This document shows, one piece after another, positions 9,599-18,905 of a stretch of DNA of 64,000 bases (position 1 is its first letter; every line of letters begins with the position of its first letter). Made by a program: the position numbers and the translations under genes. A model generated the notes under the pieces. The model was not told the DNA's origin, did not search any database, and saw only the letters and a list, made by a program, of their open reading frames with translations. The stretch is from Crenothrix sp043729335 (GTDB lineage Bacteria; Pseudomonadota; Gammaproteobacteria; Methylococcales; Methylomonadaceae), in NCBI RefSeq assembly GCF_043729335.1, contig NZ_JAYTLQ010000048.1:1-64000 (forward strand). Reading direction: 5' to 3'.

Positions 9599-10147
9599 TT
9601 AATACTTCACTACACCACAGGCACTTCTGCCACCTGAATCTCCTGTTTTCAAGGTATCCGCATCTGGTGCTGGTGCGTACCTAACTGGAATATTTGCATA
9701 ATTGTCGGGGTCAGCATGTACGATAACTGCGCTGCCGTCGGCATCAAAAAGATCCTTAACCATAAACCGATCTGTTCTAAATTCCGCCTTTGCTGTGCCA
9801 TTTTTGTTTACTAGTAAAACAGGTAAATCACCGTTATGATCTTTATGGTTGCTAGCAGGATCAAGCTTAAAGTGTGCTCCAGCTGAAGCAAAAGGAAGCG
9901 TAGGGGGCGTGGTGGTTACAATAGTACATTGTCCGGTTGTGTGCACATGAAAGCCATGAAAGCCCGGGGGAAGATCGGTGACATTTACCTTAACCTCCAC
10001 ACCATTTTTGTGCTGAGAAAACACTACTTTTCCTATAACCTTACCCGCTTGATTATAAAGTCTAGCCTTTGCTTCATTGTGTTGTTCATACGCATGCGAG
10101 GGAACACACAAAAGACCTATTACCATCCCAAATATATATTTTTTCAT
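9599..10147 (-). CDS. sodC: Periplasmic Cu/Zn superoxide dismutase
   Basis: Dismutates superoxide in the periplasm. A signal peptide ends after VPSHA (residue 19). Copper and zinc ligands are visible in HGFHVHTTGQC, the GAHF region and VIVHADPDNY, and the second disulfide Cys is in GGRSACGVV. Length and motifs match bacterial SodC. The start at 10147 is chosen because GGAGGT lies seven bases before it and the signal peptide begins MKKYIFG; a longer frame to 10189 lacks both. It needs copper, which fits the copper-handling locus at 49567. Confidence 0.93.
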   Translation of the reverse strand: MKKYIFGMVIGLLCVPSHAYEQHNEAKARLYNQAGKVIGKVVFSQHKNGVEVKVNVTDLPPGFHGFHVHTTGQCTIVTTTPPTLPFASAGAHFKLDPASNHKDHNGDLPVLLVNKNGTAKAEFRTDRFMVKDLFDADGSAVIVHADPDNYANIPVRYAPAPDADTLKTGDSGGRSACGVVKY

Positions 10148-10310
10148 GATATTGACCTCCAAGTAATTATGTTGATGGCTTAAGCGCATAAATCATAACC
10201 AAAGCATTAGAACATCCACACTTGCTGCACTAAAACCAATCTGTTTATTACATATTTTTGCAGGCTCTACAAGTAAATATTTCACACTTTTTTTAAGAGT
10301 TTCGGCTCGG

Positions 10311-10388
10311 TAGGTTGGGTTGATGCGATTCTAACCCCACAGTGGGTACGACAAATGTTGGGTTACGGAAAGCATGTAACCCAACCTA
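10311..10388. repeat. Intergenic inverted repeat, GTAGGTTGGG family
   Basis: TAGGTTGGGTT at one end and AACCCAACCTA at the other, with an internal ATGTTGGGTTA segment. It is related to the element at 8281-8358 and sits between sodC and htpG. Confidence 0.65.
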
Positions 10389-10420
10389 TACGGCTGTTGC
10401 AAGGGTTTTGTGATAGTTAT

Positions 10421-10446
10421 AAAAAAGGCCGACAAAGTCGGCCTTT
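10421..10446 (-). terminator. Rho-independent terminator of htpG
   Basis: On the minus strand, GGCCGACTTTGTCGGCC is followed by six Ts, 24 bp past the htpG stop codon. Confidence 0.88.
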
Positions 10447-10469
10447 CTGTACAGCTTGATACAGTAATT

Positions 10470-12446
10470 TTAATGCAACAAGCCTTGCAACAAGCCATTA
10501 AGCTTATGTACAAAAGCTGCCGGATCATCCAACTGGCCACCTTCGCTTAAAATAGCCTGATCAAACAAAATATGCGTCAAATCAGCAAAACGATTGTCAT
10601 CTTGCTCGTTTTTCATACGGGCAACCAAAGGATGATCTGGGTTAATTTCGAAAATAGGTTTTTTGCCCATGCCCATACCGCCCATCATTTGTCCGGCTTC
10701 TTTCATGATGCGCTCCATGTTAAGGCTCATGCCGTAAACATCGGCCACCAAACACGCGGGAGATTCCGTCAAACGATGGCTTAACTTGACTTCACTGACC
10801 TTATCGCCCAACACGTCTTTAATTTGCTTAAGCACAGATTCAAAATCTTTATTCACTTCTTCCAGATTGGTTTTATCTTCTTCATCACCCAACGAACCTA
10901 AATCCAGATTGCCTTTGGCAACAGATTCTAAATGTTTGCCGTCGAACTCATCCAGATGCGACACCAGCCATTCATCAATACGATCCGACAGCAACAATAC
11001 TTCAATGCTTTTTTTACGGAAAATTTCCAAATGCGGACTGTTTTTGGCAGCGGCAAAGGTTTCGCCGGTGACGTAATAAATTTTTTCCTGGCCTTCTTTC
11101 ATACGACCAACGTAATCTTCTAAAGCTACGTCCTGCTTATCGGTATTGCTGTGGGTTGATGCAAAACGCAACAGTTTAGCAACTCGGTCTTTATTGCCAT
11201 GATCTTCAATCGGGCCTTCTTTGATAACCGCACCAAATTGCGACCAGAAAGTAGCATATTTTTCAGAATCATTTTTTGCCAAAGCTTCCAGCATACCCAA
11301 GACTTTTTTAACCGCACCGGATTTAATGGTGCTGATTTGTTTGCTTTGCTGCAAAATTTCGCGCGACACATTCAGCGGCAAAGAGTTGGTATCAATAATT
11401 CCCTTGATAAAACGCAAATACCGCGGCATTAACTGCTCGGCATCGTCGGTAATAAACACTTTGCGTATGTACAGTTTTACGCCGTGTTTGGCATCTCTGT
11501 CCCACAGATCAAAAGGCGCGCGCGTGGGTACATACAGCAATAAGGTGTATTCGTTGGTGCCTTCCACTTTGCTGTGAATATGAGCCAATGGCTCCTGGTA
11601 ATCGTGAGAAACATGTTTGTAAAACGAGGCATAATCCTCTTCGGAAATATCCTGACGGGCTTTTGTCCAAAGTGCAGAAGCACTGTTGATGGTTTCTTCT
11701 TCAATTTTTGGTTGGGGTTTGGCTTCTGCCTTTTCGGCTTTTTCGGTATCAGTGCCGTCTTCTTCCTCTTCGGGTTCGTCATCATAAGACGGCATGACTT
11801 CCTTATCCATAACAATGGGCAGGCCGATATGATCAGAGAATTTTCTGACAATAGAACGAATACGATAGCCGTCTAAAAATTCATCTTCACCGTCTTTAAG
11901 GTGCAGGACAATTTCAGTGCCGCGCTGGGCTTTGTCGACAGTTTCAATGGTGTAATCGCCCTCACCTGCTGATTCCCAGCGTACGCCTTCGCTTTTATCG
12001 CTGCCGGCTTTGCGGGTAGTTAAGGTCACTTTATCAGCAACGATAAATGCTGAATAAAAGCCGACACCAAACTGGCCGATTAACTCGCTGTCTTTGGCTT
12101 GTTCGCCGGTTAAGGCTTCAAAAAACTGTTTGGTGCCAGATTTGGCGATAGTACCGATATGTTCTTGCACTTCAGCGCGGGTCATGCCTATGCCGTTATC
12201 GGCAATGGTAATGGTGCGTTGGTCTTTATCAAAGGCAACACGAATTTTTAAATCGCTATCGCCATCGTATAAGGTATCGTTGGATAAGGCTTCAAAGCGT
12301 AGTTTGTCTACGGCATCGGAGCCGTTGGAAATCAGTTCGCGCAGGAAAATTTCTTTGTTGCTGTACAAAGAATGAATCATTAAGTGCAGCAGGTGTTTTA
12401 CTTCGGTTTGAAAGCCCAGGGTTTCTTTTTTTACTTCAACAGTCAT
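10470..12446 (-). CDS. htpG: Molecular chaperone HtpG (Hsp90)
   Basis: Cytosolic Hsp90 chaperone, about 658 aa. The GHKL ATPase domain shows IHSLYSNKEIFLRELISNGSDA, the DNGIGM loop and GQFGVGFYSAF. An acidic, repeat-rich linker follows (EEEEDGTDTEKAEKAEAKPQ region, about residues 222-245), longer than in E. coli. The middle domain contains LPLNVSREILQQ. The ATG at 12446 is preferred over the TTG three codons earlier because GAGGA lies about nine bases before it. A strong terminator follows. Confidence 0.96.
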   Translation of the reverse strand: MTVEVKKETLGFQTEVKHLLHLMIHSLYSNKEIFLRELISNGSDAVDKLRFEALSNDTLYDGDSDLKIRVAFDKDQRTITIADNGIGMTRAEVQEHIGTIAKSGTKQFFEALTGEQAKDSELIGQFGVGFYSAFIVADKVTLTTRKAGSDKSEGVRWESAGEGDYTIETVDKAQRGTEIVLHLKDGEDEFLDGYRIRSIVRKFSDHIGLPIVMDKEVMPSYDDEPEEEEDGTDTEKAEKAEAKPQPKIEEETINSASALWTKARQDISEEDYASFYKHVSHDYQEPLAHIHSKVEGTNEYTLLLYVPTRAPFDLWDRDAKHGVKLYIRKVFITDDAEQLMPRYLRFIKGIIDTNSLPLNVSREILQQSKQISTIKSGAVKKVLGMLEALAKNDSEKYATFWSQFGAVIKEGPIEDHGNKDRVAKLLRFASTHSNTDKQDVALEDYVGRMKEGQEKIYYVTGETFAAAKNSPHLEIFRKKSIEVLLLSDRIDEWLVSHLDEFDGKHLESVAKGNLDLGSLGDEEDKTNLEEVNKDFESVLKQIKDVLGDKVSEVKLSHRLTESPACLVADVYGMSLNMERIMKEAGQMMGGMGMGKKPIFEINPDHPLVARMKNEQDDNRFADLTHILFDQAILSEGGQLDDPAAFVHKLNGLLQGLLH

Positions 12447-12571
12447 CTTTATCAATCCTCATTAATCAAAAACAGTAGAGGAAATTTGGGGGCGAATTGA
12501 TTTTTTTCAAGACTGATTTTATTGATGAGGCTAATTTTTTTAGCTTTGCTGCACATTTTTTTGACAGAATG

Positions 12572-12601
12572 GATGACATAAGGGGGAGACCTTATGTCAT
12601 C
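12572..12601 (-). terminator. Hairpin between the small exported protein and htpG
   Basis: A perfect 11-bp stem GATGACATAAG/CTTATGTCATC around an eight-base loop, 17 bp after the 12618 stop. There is no T run on the relevant side, so its function is uncertain. Confidence 0.45.
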
Positions 12602-12617
12602 ACATACAACCGCTAAC

Positions 12618-12986
12618 TTATAACGATTTAATTAATTGAATGCCTTCTTTTAAAGCGGCAGTCCCTTTTTCAATTTCGCCAGTTTTATTAGCCACTTGGC
12701 CGCGTTGAATAATAGCGTCTGCTTGGTTTAAGGTGTTTGAATCACCCATTGTTTCTATACCTGAACGCGCAGCTCTGATAGATAAATTAGCGTTAGAAAA
12801 ATCACTGTTGCCCATTAGAACAATCGCTTGTTCAAGATGTGCTATGAGTTCAGCACCTGTAGCTACTGGTTTAGGTGCAGCAGCTACGGCTGGCGCAGCT
12901 GCTGCTTCAGCAAAAGCGATAGTTGTGCTAGCCGCTAAAGACAAAGCAATAGATAAAGTCAACGCTGTTTTTTTAATGAAATTCAT
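12618..12986 (-). CDS. Small exported Ala-rich helical protein, unknown function
   Basis: Not recognised with confidence. A signal peptide (about 1-30, ending near TIAFAEA) is followed by an Ala/Pro linker and about 80 residues of predicted helix with regularly spaced Ala, including LEQAIVLMGNSDFSNANLSIRAA. This is a TPR-like or SmbP-like pattern without the His content of SmbP. The start at 12986 (MNFIKKTAL) is chosen because it begins the signal peptide. It is a single gene with a hairpin behind it and is probably periplasmic. Confidence 0.7.
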   Translation of the reverse strand: MNFIKKTALTLSIALSLAASTTIAFAEAAAAPAVAAAPKPVATGAELIAHLEQAIVLMGNSDFSNANLSIRAARSGIETMGDSNTLNQADAIIQRGQVANKTGEIEKGTAALKEGIQLIKSL

Positions 12987-13144
12987 AAAGCTATAAAATC
13001 CTCGGTTATGATTACCAGATAAAGTCTGGAAATAAATCATCGAAAGGCTTGTGCCTTTCAAGCTTCATCATACAGGATAACGGGCATTAAATTTTTTTCA
13101 TCTTCAGGTTTCTAGACTTCTCATCGTACAAGGGTAACTAAAAG

Positions 13145-15064
13145 CTAATTTTTAAAAAGCATATTAATGGTTGAATATTTTGCTTTTAATTTACCCGCGA
13201 CAAACTGCTGGGCGGGTGGCGTCCAATGCGCATCATCAAAGCTAAGCAATGAATTTTTGCCAGGAATAATCACTACGCACTGCTTATGTGGGCACAAAAT
13301 ATCCAGCTTGCTTATAAATGGCACACCTAAAGACTTTGCCATATTCGATAGTATTTTTTCTTTCGTATAAATATCGAAGACCTGCAAGCTATTAACTTTG
13401 TTTTCCAAGCCAGCCATTCGACCATGATTCAGTGCAATTTTAGGGATATGTTCTTTGAATTTAATGGTTGGGCCAAATAATGTCACTGGAACATTTAGCT
13501 CTTCAATAGCTTTAATTGTCTTTTCAACCTCCACATCTATATCGGTGGCAAAGTGGCTGGAAAGAAGCACTCCTTTAACCTTAATTCTTGTCAAATGCTT
13601 TTTAATAAATTGATCCATACCCATAAAACAATTGGATCGCTCATAACGTGAGTACTCAAAAGGCAAGCAATAGGACTGATAAAGCATTTGTATATTTTCA
13701 TTAGGGTACGCTAAGCGCAGAGCCTGCCAAGTATCACGCCCATGACTATCGCCGATAACAAGGTAACCTTCTTTTGTATTAAATTTCTGAGAAAGACAAG
13801 ATGCCCACCAATCAATAGGTTTTATACCCTTATCAAGAGAACACGTTAATTGGGTTGCTTTTATTGATGCTTTCTTGGCTTTACGAGAATTATCTAACAC
13901 ATGTCTTAGCACGACAGGAACTCGCCACTCCCAGCCTTTATCGACAAAAGCATAAGCCGCTGGAACTGATAATGAAGTGATCAAAACTGCACACACTAAA
14001 GCAATGATTGAAGGTCTATTATTTTTTCCTGACTCTGATGACATTCGAAAGGGCTTTTCAATCAATTGATACAGTAAAACCGCACATACGACAGAAATCA
14101 CCATAAGCAGAATTTTTTCAAAAAATGAAAGTCCGCCCAAATTATGGTATTTATAAAAAATAATAACTGGCCAGTGAACCAAATACAGCGAATAGGATAT
14201 CAACCCTATACCCATCATAAATCTATTGTTGACGATATAGGAGAATCTTACTTTATCACCTGTGCAAATCATGAGTGCGGCTCCCATGCAAGGCAGAACT
14301 GCATTCAGCCCAGGAAACTTTGTTTCATGACTGAAGCTAACAGCACTAAACATGATGATAAAAAATCCAGTTAAATAAATAGTTGCAGCCAGGAAATGCG
14401 CCTTAGCAAAAAACTGCTCAAGGTATAGTCTTCTTGCCCAAATACAAAGAGCGCCCATTGAAAACTCAACTACTCGATAAGGCATCAGGAAAAATGCTGC
14501 GGATGCATCCTTGGCTAGGACATATTCAGTGAGAGCTAAAGAAAAGCCAGCAACTCCAATAAAAAAGACTAATTCCCTTACTTTATTTTTTATCAGTAAG
14601 ACACCCGAAATGATTAAAGGCCAAACCAGATAAAATTGTTCCTCCACGGACAAAGACCACATGTGTAACAAGGGATTAAATTCCGATGAAGAATCGAAAT
14701 AACCAGAACCCTTCCAGAACAAAATATTTGATGCAGATAATAATGAATAGATTACTGCCTCAGAAAGAGCCATAAGGTGTTCAGGTGAAAACCATAGCAC
14801 TCCCAGCAGGAAAGTTATAAGAATAGTGAAGAATGCAGCAGGAAACAGCCTTCTGGCTCTGCGGGCATAAAATTTCTTGTAACTGAAGTTACCGCTAGAC
14901 TTTTGAGCGATTAAGTTTTGCGTAATCAAATAACCTGATATCACAAAGAAAATATCAACGCCAACAAATCCGCCAGACAGCCAGTTTTCATCAACATGAA
15001 AAACCACCACAATAATGACGGCAATAGCCCGCATTACCTCGATATCTTGACGGTACTTGAACAT
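13145..15064 (-). CDS. AT3-SGNH acyltransferase (OafA/OatA-like)
   Basis: Membrane O-acyltransferase of 639 aa. Residues 1-350 form the AT3 (Acyl_transf_3) domain with about ten membrane segments, starting with RAIAVIIVVVFHVDENWLSGGFVGVDIFFVISGYL; the conserved His is in VVFHVD. The C-terminal SGNH esterase-like domain has VIGDSHGRDTW near residue 438 and a DDAHW Asp-x-x-His pair near 610. It probably acetylates a cell-surface sugar, plausibly the pseudaminic acid made by the genes to the right. It is 70 bp from the next acyltransferase and on the same strand. The acyl acceptor is not known. Confidence 0.88.
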   Translation of the reverse strand: MFKYRQDIEVMRAIAVIIVVVFHVDENWLSGGFVGVDIFFVISGYLITQNLIAQKSSGNFSYKKFYARRARRLFPAAFFTILITFLLGVLWFSPEHLMALSEAVIYSLLSASNILFWKGSGYFDSSSEFNPLLHMWSLSVEEQFYLVWPLIISGVLLIKNKVRELVFFIGVAGFSLALTEYVLAKDASAAFFLMPYRVVEFSMGALCIWARRLYLEQFFAKAHFLAATIYLTGFFIIMFSAVSFSHETKFPGLNAVLPCMGAALMICTGDKVRFSYIVNNRFMMGIGLISYSLYLVHWPVIIFYKYHNLGGLSFFEKILLMVISVVCAVLLYQLIEKPFRMSSESGKNNRPSIIALVCAVLITSLSVPAAYAFVDKGWEWRVPVVLRHVLDNSRKAKKASIKATQLTCSLDKGIKPIDWWASCLSQKFNTKEGYLVIGDSHGRDTWQALRLAYPNENIQMLYQSYCLPFEYSRYERSNCFMGMDQFIKKHLTRIKVKGVLLSSHFATDIDVEVEKTIKAIEELNVPVTLFGPTIKFKEHIPKIALNHGRMAGLENKVNSLQVFDIYTKEKILSNMAKSLGVPFISKLDILCPHKQCVVIIPGKNSLLSFDDAHWTPPAQQFVAGKLKAKYSTINMLFKN

Positions 15065-15134
15065 TAAAAAATAACCTGAGAAGTATGAATTGGCTTTAGC
15101 TTTGCTAGCAGATCAGGAATACTGCCTTCAGTAT

Positions 15135-17120
15135 TCATAAACCGACATGTCGCACCACAGCGCCATCAATCTTCTGCGCCTTAAATGTTGACATAACATT
15201 CCATAAATCAGGCGCCAAGGATTTAGCCATTTCCAAAGAAAGATGATCGTCATCACGATAAAGCACTTTTCCTTCATAAATATTCGCACAAAATTCATGG
15301 CCGCAAATTTTATCGAAGGGATCCCATACTTTAAATCCCACAAACTGTCTTTCCAGGCGATTCAGCTTAGCCATGAATTTTTGACGATACTGCAAGTTGA
15401 GTGCACGGCTTGTTTGACACTCGTTTTTCTGGGGATTAAATGCACAGCGATAGGTGGATACTTGCAGCTCAGGAAGTGGCGCCATATAGATGATCTTTAC
15501 ATGAGTAAAGCTTAAGCTCTTGAGGGTAGCCTCGAGAGAAATAAAGAAAGCATCCAGTGCCCTATCATTCCCTGCCGGAATAAGCTTGCCATTTTTTACC
15601 ACACCGTCCACAGGATAATCTGACTCAGAAATCAACACAGGTGATAAATAGTACAGTGACCTAGTGGCTATCAAAACTAAACGATTACTATGAGACGTTT
15701 CCTTAAGCCACGCTAAAGTTTTCTTTAAAAACTTCTTGCAACGGTATTCAATTTTCCCTTGGCGCATATAAAAAATATCTTCGGAAAAAAAACAAGCCGA
15801 ACCGGTTTTGTTTATAAATTTAACATTGTGTTCACGATTAATCTCCTCAAATGCAGGAAACAATTGTTGTGCATGGGAATCACCAAGCACAACAACCTCC
15901 CCTTTATCTCCTTCCAATACAGGTTTTATTTTAGGGTGAGCCAAACTGGCCGTTAAATGCCTTGTCATGCTGAACGATGGATTTATTTTATATTGCGCCA
16001 CTAGCACCATCGCTACTGAAACTAAAAATAACGGAAATAGTACATGCTTTGTAGTCAGGGATGAATTAGCTGATAAAGATCGAGAGACAATAAAAGGCCG
16101 TTCAATAAAAATAAAATTAATACTGGCTAAAAAAAAAGTAATGGCCAAATATAAAGATAACGCACCGACATCATTAGCCTTGGTATCGAAATAATATTCG
16201 ACTAATTTCAACACCGGAAAGTGAATGATATACAGTGAAAATGATATTCTACCGATGGTGCGTACAAGCCTATTTTCCAAAATATAAGAGCCAGGTACGC
16301 CGCAAGAATCACCCAACAGTAAAAGCAATGCCGCTGCGATGCAAACCCACAAAAAAGGAAAATAATTAGCGCTATTTTTTTCGGCAAAAAACAAAACACA
16401 AAGCAAACCGATTAACGCCAAAAAAAATATCGCGCTTCTTATAAAGAGTGATATTTGTTTAGCATACGGAAGCAGTAAAAATGCCAAAACACCGAACATA
16501 AACTCCCACATTCTGGCGAACAAATCAAAATAAGCGTAACCCGAAGTGTGTTGATTATAGTGACAAGAAACCAGAATCCAGAAAATAGCGAATACAAATA
16601 AGACAGATTTTACAGCGGCTTGATGGGGTAAAAGCTTTCTAAGCACAAAAAACATAAGCCCGTACAACACGTAAAACTGCAACTCTACCCCAATTGACCA
16701 AGAGTGTAAAAATGGATTTAAATTGGTATCTTGAGCAAAATAATCAACCTGTGTTTTAGCCAAATACACATTGCTTACGCCAAAAAAAGAGCTTAAAGCC
16801 GTCAAGAAAAATGCTTTATGAAGGCCGGGCACAAGAAAAAAAGAAAATACTAGCGAGAAAATAGCAAAAACAACTAAAAGGCCGGGGAATATACGCCGAA
16901 AACGTCGATATAAAAAAGCGGCAATATCTGGTAAACCCTGTGATTTATTTTCCAGTAAAATTTTTGTTATTAAAAACCCGGAAATCACGAAGAAAATATC
17001 TACGCCTAAAAAGCCGCCATGTAAAAAATGGGGATCAAAATGAAATAGCAAAACCGGTATGACAGCGAAAGCCCTAAGTCCTTCAATATCTTTTCGCCAC
17101 TTAACACTGCCAATACGCAT
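15135..17120 (-). CDS. AT3-SGNH acyltransferase (OafA/OatA-like)
   Basis: Second membrane acyltransferase, 661 aa, of the same architecture as its neighbour but clearly diverged. The AT3 domain (about 1-350) begins RKDIEGLRAFAVIPVLLFHFD. The SGNH domain has VLGDSHAQQL near residue 412 and the catalytic DDDHLS near 623. It lies downstream of pseI after a repeat-bearing gap of about 190 bp. Likely role is O-acetylation of a surface glycan; the linkage to pseudaminic acid is inferred from position only. Confidence 0.88.
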   Translation of the reverse strand: MRIGSVKWRKDIEGLRAFAVIPVLLFHFDPHFLHGGFLGVDIFFVISGFLITKILLENKSQGLPDIAAFLYRRFRRIFPGLLVVFAIFSLVFSFFLVPGLHKAFFLTALSSFFGVSNVYLAKTQVDYFAQDTNLNPFLHSWSIGVELQFYVLYGLMFFVLRKLLPHQAAVKSVLFVFAIFWILVSCHYNQHTSGYAYFDLFARMWEFMFGVLAFLLLPYAKQISLFIRSAIFFLALIGLLCVLFFAEKNSANYFPFLWVCIAAALLLLLGDSCGVPGSYILENRLVRTIGRISFSLYIIHFPVLKLVEYYFDTKANDVGALSLYLAITFFLASINFIFIERPFIVSRSLSANSSLTTKHVLFPLFLVSVAMVLVAQYKINPSFSMTRHLTASLAHPKIKPVLEGDKGEVVVLGDSHAQQLFPAFEEINREHNVKFINKTGSACFFSEDIFYMRQGKIEYRCKKFLKKTLAWLKETSHSNRLVLIATRSLYYLSPVLISESDYPVDGVVKNGKLIPAGNDRALDAFFISLEATLKSLSFTHVKIIYMAPLPELQVSTYRCAFNPQKNECQTSRALNLQYRQKFMAKLNRLERQFVGFKVWDPFDKICGHEFCANIYEGKVLYRDDDHLSLEMAKSLAPDLWNVMSTFKAQKIDGAVVRHVGL

Positions 17121-17223
17121 AAATTAAAATAATTCCAATTAAAACCTATTGAATTAAAATAATTTAATCCATATTCAGATTTAAAACGCCGACCAACACA
17201 TAACCCAATTAGTCATCATTCAG

Positions 17224-17303
17224 CCCCCCACTTTGAAGAGAGGGGTAGGAGAGATTTTTTAAATAAATCCCCCTCAATCCCCCTTTTTCAAAGGGGGAGG
17301 TGA
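17224..17303. repeat. CCCCCTTTGAAAAAGGGGG-type palindromic repeat
   Basis: Two G/C-run palindromes (CCCCCACTTTGAAGAGAGGGG and CCCCCTTTTTCAAAGGGGGA) flank an AT-rich middle. A matching element is at 28282-28380. It lies between pseI and the acyltransferase gene. Confidence 0.65.
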
Positions 17304-17316
17304 ATACATAACCCAA

Positions 17317-18372
17317 TTATTTCAAATTAGCTAATATCACCGGAGTATTGCATTCAACATTGCCAATGACTTGCTTGCCTATTACCTGGTCTAAATATTT
17401 AGGGGCTGCGCCATAGCCTGGCCGAACGCTTCTTACTGCATCTGGGGTAACCCTATCGCCGGCTTTTAAATTCTTTACAAAATACAAAGAACGCCTGAAT
17501 TTCGCATTGCCTTGCTCACTCGATTTTCTGCCGTAATCAACCTTGCCCAAAGCCTCCCATGCCGTTTTGCTATCTCTACACAAGGCATCCAACTCCACAG
17601 GTTCCAGTGAGAAACTGTCATCAGGCCCGCCACCACGGCGATCAAGAGTAAAATGCTTTTCAATAATGGAAACGCCCAGAGCAACACTGGTAACCGCAGT
17701 GGTATTATCTAGCGTATGGTCAGATAGCCCGGTGACTAAACCGAACCGCTGAACCATATCGGGAATGATTCTTAAATTGTAGTCTGCCGCTGGTGCAGGA
17801 TAACCGCTGACACAATGTAAAATGGCCAATTCTTTACAACCGCCTTCGTGCGCGGCATCAATGGCTTCCTGTATTTCTTCCGCATCTGCCATACCCGTAG
17901 AAATAATCATAGGCTTACCGGTACTGGCGGCATATTTGATAAGCGGCAAATCAACGGCTTCAAAGGATGCAATCTTGTATGCGGGAGTATTAAGGCTTTC
18001 CAGCAAATCGATAGCCGTCGTATCAAAAGGAGAACTGAAAATAGTAATTCCAAGACGACGGGCGTGCTCAAATAACTCAGTATGCCATTCCCAAGGCATA
18101 TGCGCCTCTTCATAAAGCTTGTACAACGTCTTACCGTCCCACAAGCCGCCATGAATCTGAAAGTCTTCAGAATCACAATCCAGGGTAATGGTATCTGGCC
18201 GATAAGTTTGCAATTTAACGGCATCGGCACCGGCTTTTTTTGCCTCCGTGATAATCTTCAGTGCCGTTTCCAGCTTACCGTTATGGTTGGCAGACAGCTC
18301 GGCGATGATATAGGGTGGCTCATCAACAGCAATACGGCGGCCTGCAATGCAAATACTTGGATTTTTCGACAT
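17317..18372 (-). CDS. pseI: Pseudaminic acid synthase
   Basis: Condenses 6-deoxy-AltdiNAc with phosphoenolpyruvate to give pseudaminic acid. The NeuB-type TIM barrel (about 1-280) shows YIIAELSANHNGKL, AVKLQTY and SGYPAPAADYNL, and LSDHTLDNTTAVTSVALG. A C-terminal SAF antifreeze-like domain (about 290-350) follows. The start at 18372 is preferred because GAGGGA precedes it by seven bases; a longer frame to 18402 would overlap pseH. It is the last pse gene of the cluster. Confidence 0.93.
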   Translation of the reverse strand: MSKNPSICIAGRRIAVDEPPYIIAELSANHNGKLETALKIITEAKKAGADAVKLQTYRPDTITLDCDSEDFQIHGGLWDGKTLYKLYEEAHMPWEWHTELFEHARRLGITIFSSPFDTTAIDLLESLNTPAYKIASFEAVDLPLIKYAASTGKPMIISTGMADAEEIQEAIDAAHEGGCKELAILHCVSGYPAPAADYNLRIIPDMVQRFGLVTGLSDHTLDNTTAVTSVALGVSIIEKHFTLDRRGGGPDDSFSLEPVELDALCRDSKTAWEALGKVDYGRKSSEQGNAKFRRSLYFVKNLKAGDRVTPDAVRSVRPGYGAAPKYLDQVIGKQVIGNVECNTPVILANLK

Positions 18373-18383
18373 ATTTCTTTCCC

Positions 18384-18905
18384 TCAATTTTTGGCTTGCC
18401 ATTCATGAGCCAGAAGCCCAAAGCACACTATGGCGTGGTAGTTGTTGCCGTCAAAATGCTGATCTCTCAATACACCTTCCTGTTGAAAACCCAAAGCGTG
18501 ATGAAAGCGTAGCGAGCGTTCGTTAAAGGCTAATGTCTGGCCGCAAACTTTGTGCAGCTTTAATGTCCCAAACGCATAGTCCAAGGTTGTGCGTCCAAGT
18601 TGCCTCCCGGTTCCCTTAGCGGCATCAGGCGCAATATAAAAACCCCAGTCCGCAACGTTACCAGCACTTATCTCATGAAGATTAATAAAACCCAGCGGGA
18701 TAGATTCCAGCTCAAAAATCAATAAGTGGCGGCGGTTATCTTGAGCGGCGCGTTGAAACCAGTGTTGATGCTCTGCCAAGGTAATTTCATGTTGTGTATA
18801 CATATAACGGCGCACATCTTCATGGTTCCGCCATTGGCGCACTAATGCCAGATCATCGTCTGTCATTGCGCGTACATGGCCTTGACCAGGATGGGAAGTA
18901 TTCAA
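18384..18905 (-). CDS. pseH: UDP-4-amino-4,6-dideoxy-AltNAc N-acetyltransferase
   Basis: GNAT-fold acetyltransferase of 173 aa that adds the second N-acetyl group in pseudaminic acid synthesis. The acetyl-CoA region reads GTGRQLGRTTLDYAF, and the C-terminal NERSLRFHHALGFQQEG is typical of PseH and RimJ-like enzymes. Its start overlaps the pseG stop by four bases (ATGA), so it is translationally coupled. Confidence 0.88.
   Translation of the reverse strand: MNTSHPGQGHVRAMTDDDLALVRQWRNHEDVRRYMYTQHEITLAEHQHWFQRAAQDNRRHLLIFELESIPLGFINLHEISAGNVADWGFYIAPDAAKGTGRQLGRTTLDYAFGTLKLHKVCGQTLAFNERSLRFHHALGFQQEGVLRDQHFDGNNYHAIVCFGLLAHEWQAKN

Noticed and set aside
10572..12375. Several plus- and minus-strand frames inside htpG
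   Set aside because: They are shadow frames of a well-conserved gene with full HtpG motifs.
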